Assembly (NCBI GenBank): GCA_001800015.1
Contig: MGUO01000042.1
Span: forward strand, 1-14,192
Length of the DNA stretch: 14,192 bases
Direction of reading: 5' to 3'
From: Elusimicrobia bacterium RIFCSPHIGHO2_02_FULL_57_9
GTDB lineage: Bacteria; Elusimicrobiota; Elusimicrobia; UBA1565; UBA9628
The notes under the pieces are model-generated. The model was not told the DNA's origin. It made no database searches and saw only the letters and a program-made list of their open reading frames with translations. Below, piece by piece: positions 1 to 6,565 of the stretch (position 1 is the first letter of the stretch; each line of letters starts with the position of its first letter). A program made the position numbers and the translations under genes.

Positions 1-220
1 TGGCGGTGCCTATTTTGTGAATATCCTGCGCTAAGCCAGCGATGACTTTCGGGCTGTGATTAGTTCTGGTGAAGGAGGCGCAAATCCCATGTTCCCGGAA
101 AAAACCCTTGCCCAGCGCATGATAGAGATAAACACAATGCCCGCTGGGAAAATGGTGGCAAAGAACATCCAGCTCAGGCACGAAGGCAGACGCATAAACG
201 TTTTTCTCGACATGCCTCAT
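1..220 (-). CDS. Partial protein of unknown function (N-terminal 73 residues, runs off the left edge)
   Basis: An open minus-strand frame begins at ATG 218-220 and stays open to the window edge, so the C-terminus is missing. The product starts MRHVEKNVYASAFVPELD and is rich in His, Cys and aromatic residues (for example CHHFPSGHCVYLYH, about residues 24-37). The composition looks like real protein and is better than that of the competing short frames on either strand. ATG 220 is the first start after an in-frame TAA just upstream. A TAAAAT hexamer lies exactly 6 nt before the ATG, with no Shine-Dalgarno site, which would suit a leaderless transcript. It is divergent from the aminotransferase gene. 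I do not recognise the family and assign no function. Whether it belongs to the cluster is unknown. Confidence 0.5.
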   Translation of the reverse strand, partial: MRHVEKNVYASAFVPELDVLCHHFPSGHCVYLYHALGKGFFREHGICASFTRTNHSPKVIAGLAQDIHKIGTA

Positions 221-305
221 ACGCCAATTTTACAAATTATTAAACCGCATGATTTCTAAATTGCGTTACTAATGAGACTCTCCGTTTGCCGCCAGCGATG
301 CTATA
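221..305. promoter_or_regulatory. Divergent intergenic region with candidate -10 elements on both strands
   Basis: This 85-nt gap separates the divergent minus-strand partial gene and the aminotransferase gene. On the minus strand, TAAAAT (plus-strand 227-232) lies 6 nt before the ATG at 220. On the plus strand, a perfect TATAAT occupies 302-307, overlapping the first possible ATG (306) and lying 13 nt before the next in-frame ATG (321). No good TTGACA-like -35 box is present at 16-18 nt on either strand. The promoter assignment rests on the hexamers and their position only. Confidence 0.35.
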
Positions 306-1505
306 ATGCACGCAAAGATCATGAACTTTTGTATTTATGAGCCCCGGCGCTATCATGAGCTGCCGATAATGCTGCGGCGAGGCCGCGGCGCGTATGTTTA
401 CGATACGGACGGCCGTCGTTTTATGGATTTGCTCAGCGTCTGTTCCGCTTTGGGACAAGGGCATGCTCATCCCCGCATCGTGGCCGCGGCCAGGGCTCAG
501 CTGGGCCGCTTGACTTTGACCTCGCGCTCTTTCCACCACGACCGCTTAGACCCCCTGCTGCGGCGCCTGTGCCGGCTGACCAAGATGCAACGCGCCATGC
601 TCATGAGCACCGGCGGGGAAGCCGTTGAAATGGCCATTAAAGCGATGCGCCAGTGGGGATACCGCGTCAAAGCGATAGCCCGAAACAAAGCCGTTGTTCT
701 GGTGGCCCGAGGCAATTTCCACGGCCGCACCACGACTATCGCGGGCTTCTCCGATGATCCCGCGACCCGCGAAAACTTCGGGCCTCCCACACCGGGCTTT
801 AAATCCATTCCCTACGGCGACGGCGCGAGTCTTGAAGCGGCCATCACCGATTCAACCTGCGGATTTTTGGTGGAACCCATTCAAGGAGAGGCCGGCGTGC
901 GCCTGCCCCCGGCGGGTTATTTGAGAGAAATACGCAAAATCTGCTCCCGGCGCAAAGTGCTTCTCTGTTTTGACGAGATTCAGACGGGCCTCGGGCGGAC
1001 CGGGCGGATGTTTTGCGCCGATCATGAATCGGTGCATCCCGACATGTTCATTATCGGCAAATCGTTGTCGGGAGGCGTCTATCCCGTATCAGCCGTCGTT
1101 GCTTCCGCCGAAATCCTTGATCTTTTCGTTCCGGGATCGCACTGCAGCACCTACGGAGGCAGTCCCGTAGCCTGCGCCGCGGCCATGGCGGCGCTGGATG
1201 TGATTATTAAGCAGCGCCTGCCCGGCCGGGCCGAGAAACTGGGCGGCTATTTCCTCCGGCGCCTTAAGACCTTGAGGCATCCCCGACTGCGCGAGGTGAG
1301 GGGCAGGGGCCTTCTTTTGGCCATGGAATTCGCCCGTCCCCTGGCCCGGCGTTTTTGCGATATTTTCCTGAGGCACGGCTTTTTAACCAAGGTCTCTCAT
1401 GAAAGAATAGTTCGCCTAAGTCCCCCGCTGATCATCACGCGCCGGCAGATCGACCAAGCATTTTCAGCGATCGCCGCAACGTTAAAGGAGCTCGAAAATG
1501 ATTAA
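306..1505 (+). CDS. rocD: Class III PLP aminotransferase, ornithine delta-aminotransferase-like
   Basis: This is a fold-type I, class III aminotransferase of 399 residues, the usual length for ornithine--oxo-acid transaminase (pyridoxal phosphate, cytosolic), which moves the delta-amino group of ornithine to 2-oxoglutarate. Visible signatures are the STGGEAVE phosphate-binding turn (101-108), GNFHGRTTTIAGFSDD (136-151), EPIQGEAGV (190-198), FDEIQTGLGRTG (222-233, cofactor Asp223), GKSLSGGVYPVSA (251-263, PLP Lys252) and STYGGSP (281-287). The NFHGRTTT and TPGFKSIPYGD stretches resemble ornithine aminotransferases more than acetylornithine or GABA enzymes. The gene overlaps the radical SAM gene by 8 nt, so they are probably co-transcribed. 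In this cluster the substrate may be another diamine or omega-amino compound. The start is uncertain: ATG 306 sits inside a TATAAT, and ATG 321 is a good alternative. The family is secure, the substrate is not. Confidence 0.88.
   Translation: MHAKIMNFCIYEPRRYHELPIMLRRGRGAYVYDTDGRRFMDLLSVCSALGQGHAHPRIVAAARAQLGRLTLTSRSFHHDRLDPLLRRLCRLTKMQRAMLMSTGGEAVEMAIKAMRQWGYRVKAIARNKAVVLVARGNFHGRTTTIAGFSDDPATRENFGPPTPGFKSIPYGDGASLEAAITDSTCGFLVEPIQGEAGVRLPPAGYLREIRKICSRRKVLLCFDEIQTGLGRTGRMFCADHESVHPDMFIIGKSLSGGVYPVSAVVASAEILDLFVPGSHCSTYGGSPVACAAAMAALDVIIKQRLPGRAEKLGGYFLRRLKTLRHPRLREVRGRGLLLAMEFARPLARRFCDIFLRHGFLTKVSHERIVRLSPPLIITRRQIDQAFSAIAATLKELEND
1485..1490 (+). promoter_or_regulatory. Strong Shine-Dalgarno site AAGGAG for the B12-binding radical SAM gene
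   Basis: AAGGAG lies 7 nt before ATG 1498, inside the end of the aminotransferase gene. It fixes the radical SAM start and supports coupled translation of the pair. Confidence 0.75.
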
Positions 1506-3018
1506 AAAAAAGTGGGATATCCTTCTCGTCTCCGAAGAAGCCCCCCTGCAAGAAGACTATTGGGGCGATTTCGTGCGCTATGTCAAATCCCCTATTGAGG
1601 AATTGGGAGGAAAATGGCCGGCCCCGCACGCCCAGCACTTGAGCATCGTGGCCCTGGCCACCTATTTGCGGCGCCACGGCTTTAAACCAGCGGCCGTGGA
1701 CAATATTTTCCGCCTTGCCTCCTGCGCGGAGAAATTCCGGCGCATCCTGGCGGAAGGCGTACCGGTGGTGGGAATTTCCACGGCCATGCTGATGGAAAAA
1801 GCCGCGGTAGAACGCATCATTGACGAAATCCGGGCGATCAATCCCGCGGCCACGATTATTCTAGGGGGAGCCACGGCCGAGCGTCAGAGCGAGGTCAGGG
1901 CGCTGGGAGATATCACGGTCATCGGCGACGGAGAGCGCGCGCTTCTGGAGGTCTTGCAAGCTCTTAAAAGCGGCCGAGATTTAAAAGGGATTGCTAACAT
2001 CTATTACCGGGACGGCGGGCGGATGCGCTATACCGGCTCCTCCTCGGATATGGAGATCAATGAGATTCCCCCGGCTGATTGGGACTTGCTTGATGTCAGG
2101 CCCTCGCTTTTTTATGCCGTCGAGGCTTCCAAGGGCTGCCGCTACAAATGCGCTTTTTGCTCCTATCCGCAGCTGGGACGCCAGGCGTTGAAAAAACCCG
2201 AACTGGTCGTTGAGGAATTGCTGCGCAATAGGGATCGTTACGGAACGGGGGTGCAGTGGTTCTCCGATTCGAATCTCACTTCCTGGCCGGATCACACTCA
2301 GCATCTCTGCGAACTCATGATCAGGCGCCGCCTAAACGTCCCTTGGAGCGGCTATGTCCGCATTGACGACATCGCGCGCAACCCCGGCCTAGCCCATAAA
2401 ATGCGCGAGGCGGGCTGCGTGGGTTTTTTTTCCGGCATCGAGTCCGGTGATGACTCCGTACTGCGCGCCATGCGCAAGGGCTATGACGCCAAGACGGCCA
2501 GAGAAGGAGTGCGCATCGCCAAGGACGCCGGGCTGCTGGTTCATGCCAACTTCATCATCGGCTTCCCGGGCGAAACCGAGGAAACGGTGGAAAACACCCT
2601 GGAATTTATCCGGAAAGCGCAGCCGCAGACCGCCGCCTTCACTGTTTTCTGGATACCCGTGAATTCCGACGCTTCGGTTTGGACCGATAAAAAACAATGG
2701 GAAATCCGCGGTGAAGGGACGCGCTGGACTCACCGGACCATGGATTCCGAGCAGGCCATAGCCCACCTGAGGCGCGCCATGAGCGTGGTGGTTAATGAAA
2801 TGCCCAACACGGTCATAGCGGATGAATATTTGATCGTCGAGCTCTTAGGCTACGGCTTGAAGCTGGAGGAAGCCGTCTCCTACTCTTCTGCCTTGCGCGA
2901 CTTCCATCGGGCTAAAAATCTCGGCCTCGATGAATTGAAGGGCAAGGCCGCGGGTCATATTCTTGACGCGCACCGGAAAATAGACCGGTTTTTAGACCGA
3001 TCCTGCCGTGCGCTTTAG
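1498..3018 (+). CDS. Cobalamin-binding-domain radical SAM protein
   Basis: This 506-residue protein has an N-terminal Rossmann-like B12-binding domain (about 5-180) followed by a radical SAM barrel (about 200-420). In the B12 domain VVGISTAML (90-98), TIILGGATAE (119-128) and VIGDGERALLEV (141-152) match the usual strand and GDGE motifs. The base-on DxHxxG histidine motif is absent, as in many members of this class. The [4Fe-4S] motif CRYKCAFC gives Cys214, Cys218 and Cys221, and FFSGIESGDD plus NFIIGFPGETEETV are typical barrel signatures. Such enzymes cleave SAM to a 5'-deoxyadenosyl radical and usually methylate or rearrange unactivated carbons; the reaction here cannot be read. The tail after about 420 is helical and has no recognised SPASM cysteines. 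ATG 1498 is set by AAGGAG. The 3' end overlaps the convergent KamA-like gene by 27 nt. Confidence 0.9.
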   Translation: MIKKKWDILLVSEEAPLQEDYWGDFVRYVKSPIEELGGKWPAPHAQHLSIVALATYLRRHGFKPAAVDNIFRLASCAEKFRRILAEGVPVVGISTAMLMEKAAVERIIDEIRAINPAATIILGGATAERQSEVRALGDITVIGDGERALLEVLQALKSGRDLKGIANIYYRDGGRMRYTGSSSDMEINEIPPADWDLLDVRPSLFYAVEASKGCRYKCAFCSYPQLGRQALKKPELVVEELLRNRDRYGTGVQWFSDSNLTSWPDHTQHLCELMIRRRLNVPWSGYVRIDDIARNPGLAHKMREAGCVGFFSGIESGDDSVLRAMRKGYDAKTAREGVRIAKDAGLLVHANFIIGFPGETEETVENTLEFIRKAQPQTAAFTVFWIPVNSDASVWTDKKQWEIRGEGTRWTHRTMDSEQAIAHLRRAMSVVVNEMPNTVIADEYLIVELLGYGLKLEEAVSYSSALRDFHRAKNLGLDELKGKAAGHILDAHRKIDRFLDRSCRAL

Positions 3019-4332
3019 CCAGTAGCGCTGGCCCTGCGCAGGCAGGGTATGGAGGGGATCGTAATAGGCGTAACGTCGCGTCAGGGCCTGCGGGTCGTCG
3101 CCTTCGATGGGCGTGCGATAATTCTTGGTCCAATAAGAGATGCCCCGCTCGCGGTCATATTCGCGGCATTGCGATACCCAGCGCTTGCCTAAAAGCGGCA
3201 CGTCGCAAACGATGCGCGGCGTGGCAAAACCAGGGAGATAACCCATGATGTCATGCTGAAGCCGCTGCGCCTCATGAATGGAAACCCTCCAATGCTCGCA
3301 GCCCGGGATCATCTCGCACATATAGAAATAATAAGGAATGATCTGCGCTTGGTCGAGCATGGTGAAGCAAAGTTCTAAAAGTTCCTTAGCGGTCGCGTTG
3401 ACCCCCCTGAGCAAGACCCCTTGGCTGCGCACATCACGAAAGCCCATATCAAGCAACTGCCGCGCGGCCCTGGCTACCAGGGGCGTTATCTGGTTGGCGT
3501 GGTTGATGTGAGTGTGCCAGGCCAGGCTTATCCTGCGCTTGCGCGCCTTCCGGGCTAAGCGGCCCAGGCTATGGATAACTTCTTTCTGAAAAAAGTGCTG
3601 CGGCAGAGCTATCAATGCCTTGGAGTCGAGCCTTATGTCTCGGATGCTCGCAATATCCATCAGGGCGCCGATAAAATCCTCAAGCCGCGCCGGAGCCAAA
3701 TTCACGATATCGCCGCCAGAGACGGTCACGTCGCGAACCGATGAATTCTCCCGCAAATACCTTAAAATTCCCTCTAAACGCCGCCGAAGCGGCAAGCGGA
3801 AAACCCTTTTGTTTACCAACGGCGTGCTGCCTCCGACCAAGTCCATGCGCGTACAATGTCCGCAATAAACCGGGCAAGAGGATAAAAGCTCCGCCATAAC
3901 CTTGGTGGGATAGCGGCGGGTCAGACTCTCGATGGCCCACATCTCGGTTTCGTGCAGACTGTCCCTTTGAGCCAATGGGTGGCTGGGCCACTGAGGATGC
4001 CTATCTTGAATGGCGGGCAACATGTAGCGGCGGACAGGATCGTTCCAGAGGTCGCGCTCCTGCATGGTATTGATCATCTGGGGCGTGATAAGCAGGGGCA
4101 TGACGGCGGCTTGCCGTTGATCCTGCTCGATGCCGGCGGCCAGATCGTCGGGGAGATAAGAGCCTAGAACGGCCTTGAGCGCCATGACACTCTTAACTGA
4201 ATTGCGGCGCTGCCATAAAGCGTTTTCCCATTCTTGCCTTGTTGCGCGGCTCCAACCTGGAAAGCGCCTCCAATCCGGTTCATGGAAAGGCCTGTTGATC
4301 GGGTAAGGGATAGGCTGGGTCAGGCCAGCCAT
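2992..4332 (-). CDS. KamA-family radical SAM, PLP-dependent amino acid 2,3-aminomutase-like protein
   Basis: This is a lysine-2,3-aminomutase-type enzyme, which uses SAM, a [4Fe-4S] cluster and PLP to shift an amine from C2 to C3 and make a beta-amino acid. Numbering from the GTG one codon upstream (4335), the cluster motif CPVYCGHC gives Cys154, Cys158 and Cys161 in the family's CX3CX2C spacing. Also visible are DVTVSGGD (202-209), the WHTHINH region (273-279), GVLLRGVN (306-313) and a C-terminal CDVPLLGK with candidate PLP Lys384. Glu341 (YMCE) and Asp378 (VCDVP) line up with the two Asp residues that bind the lysine side-chain amine in clostridial enzymes. Glutamate-specific aminomutases carry Lys/Asn there, so a basic substrate is favoured. 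It is not EpmB-like in its C-terminus. ATG 4332 is chosen over GTG 4335 because AAGG (4340-4343) is 7 nt upstream. It lies opposite to its neighbours. Confidence 0.87.
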   Translation of the reverse strand: MAGLTQPIPYPINRPFHEPDWRRFPGWSRATRQEWENALWQRRNSVKSVMALKAVLGSYLPDDLAAGIEQDQRQAAVMPLLITPQMINTMQERDLWNDPVRRYMLPAIQDRHPQWPSHPLAQRDSLHETEMWAIESLTRRYPTKVMAELLSSCPVYCGHCTRMDLVGGSTPLVNKRVFRLPLRRRLEGILRYLRENSSVRDVTVSGGDIVNLAPARLEDFIGALMDIASIRDIRLDSKALIALPQHFFQKEVIHSLGRLARKARKRRISLAWHTHINHANQITPLVARAARQLLDMGFRDVRSQGVLLRGVNATAKELLELCFTMLDQAQIIPYYFYMCEMIPGCEHWRVSIHEAQRLQHDIMGYLPGFATPRIVCDVPLLGKRWVSQCREYDRERGISYWTKNYRTPIEGDDPQALTRRYAYYDPLHTLPAQGQRYWLKRTAGSV

Positions 4333-4417
4333 CACAGCGCCTTAAGCCTATCCATCGAATTTTTATTTCTCGCAACAGATCAGCCAATAAAAAATGGTCA
4401 TGCAACGGAAAAAATTC

Positions 4418-4423
4418 TACAAT
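4418..4423 (+). promoter_or_regulatory. Candidate -10 box TACAAT, leaderless spacing to ATG 4430
   Basis: TACAAT lies exactly 6 nt before ATG 4430, the same spacing as TAAAAT to the ATG of the minus-strand gene at 220. No Shine-Dalgarno site precedes ATG 4430, 4400 or 4394. The -35 region is weak (TGGTCA, 4395-4400). If the box is real, the transcript would start at or near the A of the ATG. Confidence 0.35.
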
Positions 4424-4429
4424 AGCGCC

Positions 4430-5230
4430 ATGCCATTGCGCAAAACGCCGGCTCTCAGATCTCTGATCACCCCGGTATATAATCGCGTGGAATACACCTT
4501 ACGCTGCGCCCGCAGCGTGCTGGCCAACACCCCCGGTCCCTTGGAATGGATATTCATTGATAACGGCTCGTCCGACGCCACAGCCCAGAGCCTGGGGCGA
4601 TTGGCGCGCGCAGACCGCCGAATCCGCATTCTCCGCAACAAGCAGAATTTAGGGTTTGCCTGCGCGGTCAACCAGGGTCTGCGCAAGGCCCGGGGCCAAA
4701 CCTTGGTTCTGCTCAATAACGATACCCTGGCCCCCCCGAGATGGCTTGAGAGCCTCAACTCATGTCTGGAACAAGATCCCGGACTGGGCGCGGTGGGCCC
4801 CTGCACCAATGAGGCCGCCGATCCCTATCAACACAGGAATGTCTCTTATGATATCCGGCATTTCCATACCTTCGCTGTAGCCTGGTCCCTGAGGCATAGC
4901 GGCCGCATACGCCCCATGCACCGCCTTATCGGCTTCTGCATGGCCATGCGTCGTCAAGCCTATGAGCAGGTCGGGCTTCTGGACGAACGCTTCCGCATCG
5001 GCGGCTACGAGGATTACGACTATTGCCTGCGCTTGCGCCAAGCCGGCTGGCGGCTGGGGCTGGCTGAGGAAGTATTCGTCCACCACTTCGGCCATATCTC
5101 TTATCGAGACACCGCTTCCTGGAAGCAGACCATCGCAGCCAACCGTGAAGTGTTTTTAGATAAATGGACGCCTAAATCCTTGGAATTTCTCGATAACCTT
5201 CCGGATTTAAAAATAGAGCGCGTTGTTTAG
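4430..5230 (+). CDS. Family 2 (GT-A fold) glycosyltransferase
   Basis: This nucleotide-sugar-dependent glycosyltransferase resembles the rhamnosyl-type GT2 enzymes of O-antigen and surface glycan pathways. Numbered from the upstream ATG at 4394, it shows ITPVYNR at the first strand (25-31), IDNGSSD (55-61), NLGFACAVNQGL (85-96), LLNND (106-110, the DxD-equivalent metal site) and GYEDYDYCLRLRQAGW (204-219) with the ED pair of the catalytic base region, then VHHFGHIS. It has no membrane segment, so it is a cytosolic or peripheral enzyme. ATG 4430 is preferred because it leaves about nine residues before the first strand and follows a TACAAT box; ATG 4394 and 4400 are in frame and would add 10-12 unconserved residues. 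The next glycosyltransferase begins 12 nt after its stop, suggesting co-transcription. The sugar and acceptor are unknown. Confidence 0.88.
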   Translation: MPLRKTPALRSLITPVYNRVEYTLRCARSVLANTPGPLEWIFIDNGSSDATAQSLGRLARADRRIRILRNKQNLGFACAVNQGLRKARGQTLVLLNNDTLAPPRWLESLNSCLEQDPGLGAVGPCTNEAADPYQHRNVSYDIRHFHTFAVAWSLRHSGRIRPMHRLIGFCMAMRRQAYEQVGLLDERFRIGGYEDYDYCLRLRQAGWRLGLAEEVFVHHFGHISYRDTASWKQTIAANREVFLDKWTPKSLEFLDNLPDLKIERVV

Positions 5231-5242
5231 CGTCCTTGTCCC

Positions 5243-6355
5243 ATGCGTATCGCCTTGTGCACCCGGCACCTCGCGGACATGACTTCCCTTAATATCATGG
5301 GGAGCCTGGCTCGCGAATTATCCCGGCAAAACCATGCTCCATTTCTCTATACCGCGAGCCCGGATTCCAAAACTCTGCGTACCTTGAAGTTTCCGCTCCA
5401 TATTCTTCCAAACAAAAATGATCAGGCTTTGGCACGCAGCTTGGCTAAAGTCTTATCCCAGGATAAAATCGAGCTCGTCCATTTAAGGCTCGGAGGAGCC
5501 TACCGCAACCCTTTTGTATGGAGTCTCTCCCGACTCTCAAAACTCAAGCAGCACCCTCGCCTCAGCCTCCAGTTCGATGATTTCGGCAACCCGGACCTTC
5601 CCCTTGATTGCCCGCGAACCGCGCGCGATCTCAAAAAGCTCATGCTGGGAGGGGCCCATGTCGCTGCGGTATCACGCGCCGTGCGCGATTGCGTCGTCAG
5701 TTATTGGCCCAGGATGAAACACCGCGTTCAAGTAATCGGCAACGGCGTCGATCTTGATTGGGCCGAACGATGCAACGGTCACAAGCATTTCGTTGAGCCT
5801 TACATCCTTTCTGTCGGACGGCCGGCCCGCTACAAAGGCATGGACCTGCTTATTTTCGCTTTCGCCGAAATAGCCGACAAATTTCCGGTCAATCTTGTTA
5901 TCACCGGCCCGGACATGGAAAATAACGTCCTGCGCCGTTTAGTCCGCAAGCTGAAGCTTGAAAACCGCGTTCGATTCGCGGGCTTCACGGAGCATCGCAA
6001 GCTCCCGGGACTACTCCAAAGCGCGGAGTTCTTTGTTCTGGCTTCGCGCTGGGAATCTTTCGGAATCGCGGCCCTGGAAGCCATGGCCGCAGGCAAGGCC
6101 GTAATTGCTCCCCGTCTAGGCGGTTTTCTGGACTACATTGAGGACGGAAAGACCGGTTTGCTGTTTTCTCCGGAGGATCCTCGGGCTCTGGCAAATGCTA
6201 TGCGACAGTTGCTCAACCACCCAAGCCAGCGCCGCGCGCTCGGCTCGGCGGCCCGGCAAATGGCACGGCGGCGTTCCTGGTCCGCCGTCGCCGACCAGTA
6301 TCTACGGCTGTGGCGCGATCACCGGTATTCCGGCTTTACGCGCCGCTTGAACTAG
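5243..6355 (+). CDS. Family 4 (GT-B fold) glycosyltransferase
   Basis: This 370-residue retaining GT4 enzyme (the family of many mannosyl- and glucosyltransferases) has an N-terminal acceptor domain with strand MRIALCTRHL, then VSRAVRD (143-149) and IGNGVD (165-170). The C-terminal donor domain shows SVGRPARYKGMDLLI (190-204), VRFAGFTEH (243-251) and the E-x7-E motif ESFGIAALE (Glu271 and Glu279). The glycine-rich GG and TS motifs near the N-terminus of typical GT4 enzymes are replaced by MTSLNIMGSLAREL, which is slightly atypical. There is no Shine-Dalgarno site before ATG 5243. It lies 12 nt after the GT2 gene and probably shares its transcript. Two glycosyltransferases beside aminomutase, radical SAM and ligase genes suggest a glycosylated product, but they could equally serve a surface polysaccharide. 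Confidence 0.9.
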   Translation: MRIALCTRHLADMTSLNIMGSLARELSRQNHAPFLYTASPDSKTLRTLKFPLHILPNKNDQALARSLAKVLSQDKIELVHLRLGGAYRNPFVWSLSRLSKLKQHPRLSLQFDDFGNPDLPLDCPRTARDLKKLMLGGAHVAAVSRAVRDCVVSYWPRMKHRVQVIGNGVDLDWAERCNGHKHFVEPYILSVGRPARYKGMDLLIFAFAEIADKFPVNLVITGPDMENNVLRRLVRKLKLENRVRFAGFTEHRKLPGLLQSAEFFVLASRWESFGIAALEAMAAGKAVIAPRLGGFLDYIEDGKTGLLFSPEDPRALANAMRQLLNHPSQRRALGSAARQMARRRSWSAVADQYLRLWRDHRYSGFTRRLN

Positions 6356-6368
6356 CCTGGATTTCCAC

Positions 6369-6473
6369 GGCGCGAAGTCGACCTAACAAAACCCATCATT
6401 TAGCAGTTTGGTCCGCGCCGAAACCGACTTCACGCCCGTCGGAACATTTCCAAGAAGCCCTACGCGGCGCGAA
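6369..6473 (+). repeat. Cluster of competing inverted repeats in the gap before the second radical SAM gene
   Basis: The stretch 6369-6380 (GGCGCGAAGTCG) pairs with 6425-6436 (CGACTTCACGCC) in 11 of 12 positions. Its first six bases also pair perfectly with CGCGCC at 6414-6419, which in turn can pair with a second copy of GGCGCGAA at 6466-6473. A separate hairpin CCGAC (6424-6428)/GTCGG (6438-6442) competes with the first stem. There is no T-run, so it is not a standard intrinsic terminator. It lies downstream of the glycosyltransferases and upstream of the next promoter-like motif. It could be a terminator/attenuator-type RNA structure or a degenerate repeat. Confidence 0.4.
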
Positions 6474-6528
6474 TTATGGAATTAGATTATGTAGTGCTCT
6501 CATAGTGAGGCCAGCTTAACTCATCCAT

Positions 6529-6542
6529 ATTTTTTGTATTAT
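6529..6542 (+). promoter_or_regulatory. Promoter-like motif ATTTTTTGTATTAT, shared with 11883-11896
   Basis: This 14-mer differs by one base from ATTTTTTGTATCAT upstream of the asparagine-synthase-like gene at 11920. Each ends in a -10-like hexamer (TATTAT or TATCAT) and lies 23-24 nt before the downstream start codon. No TTGACA-like -35 box is seen at standard spacing. It probably marks the promoter of the 6566-11529 operon. Confidence 0.45.
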
Positions 6543-6551
6543 ACCAGCATT

Positions 6552-6556
6552 GGAGG
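6552..6556 (+). promoter_or_regulatory. Shine-Dalgarno site GGAGG deciding the start at ATG 6566
   Basis: GGAGG is 9 nt before ATG 6566 but only 3 nt before the in-frame TTG 6560, so ATG 6566 is the better start. Confidence 0.7.
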
Positions 6557-6565
6557 CGATTGAAT

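Noticed and set aside
56..259. 67-codon plus-strand frame near the left edge
   Set aside because: It competes with the minus-strand frame 1-220, whose composition looks more protein-like; no Shine-Dalgarno site or known domain.
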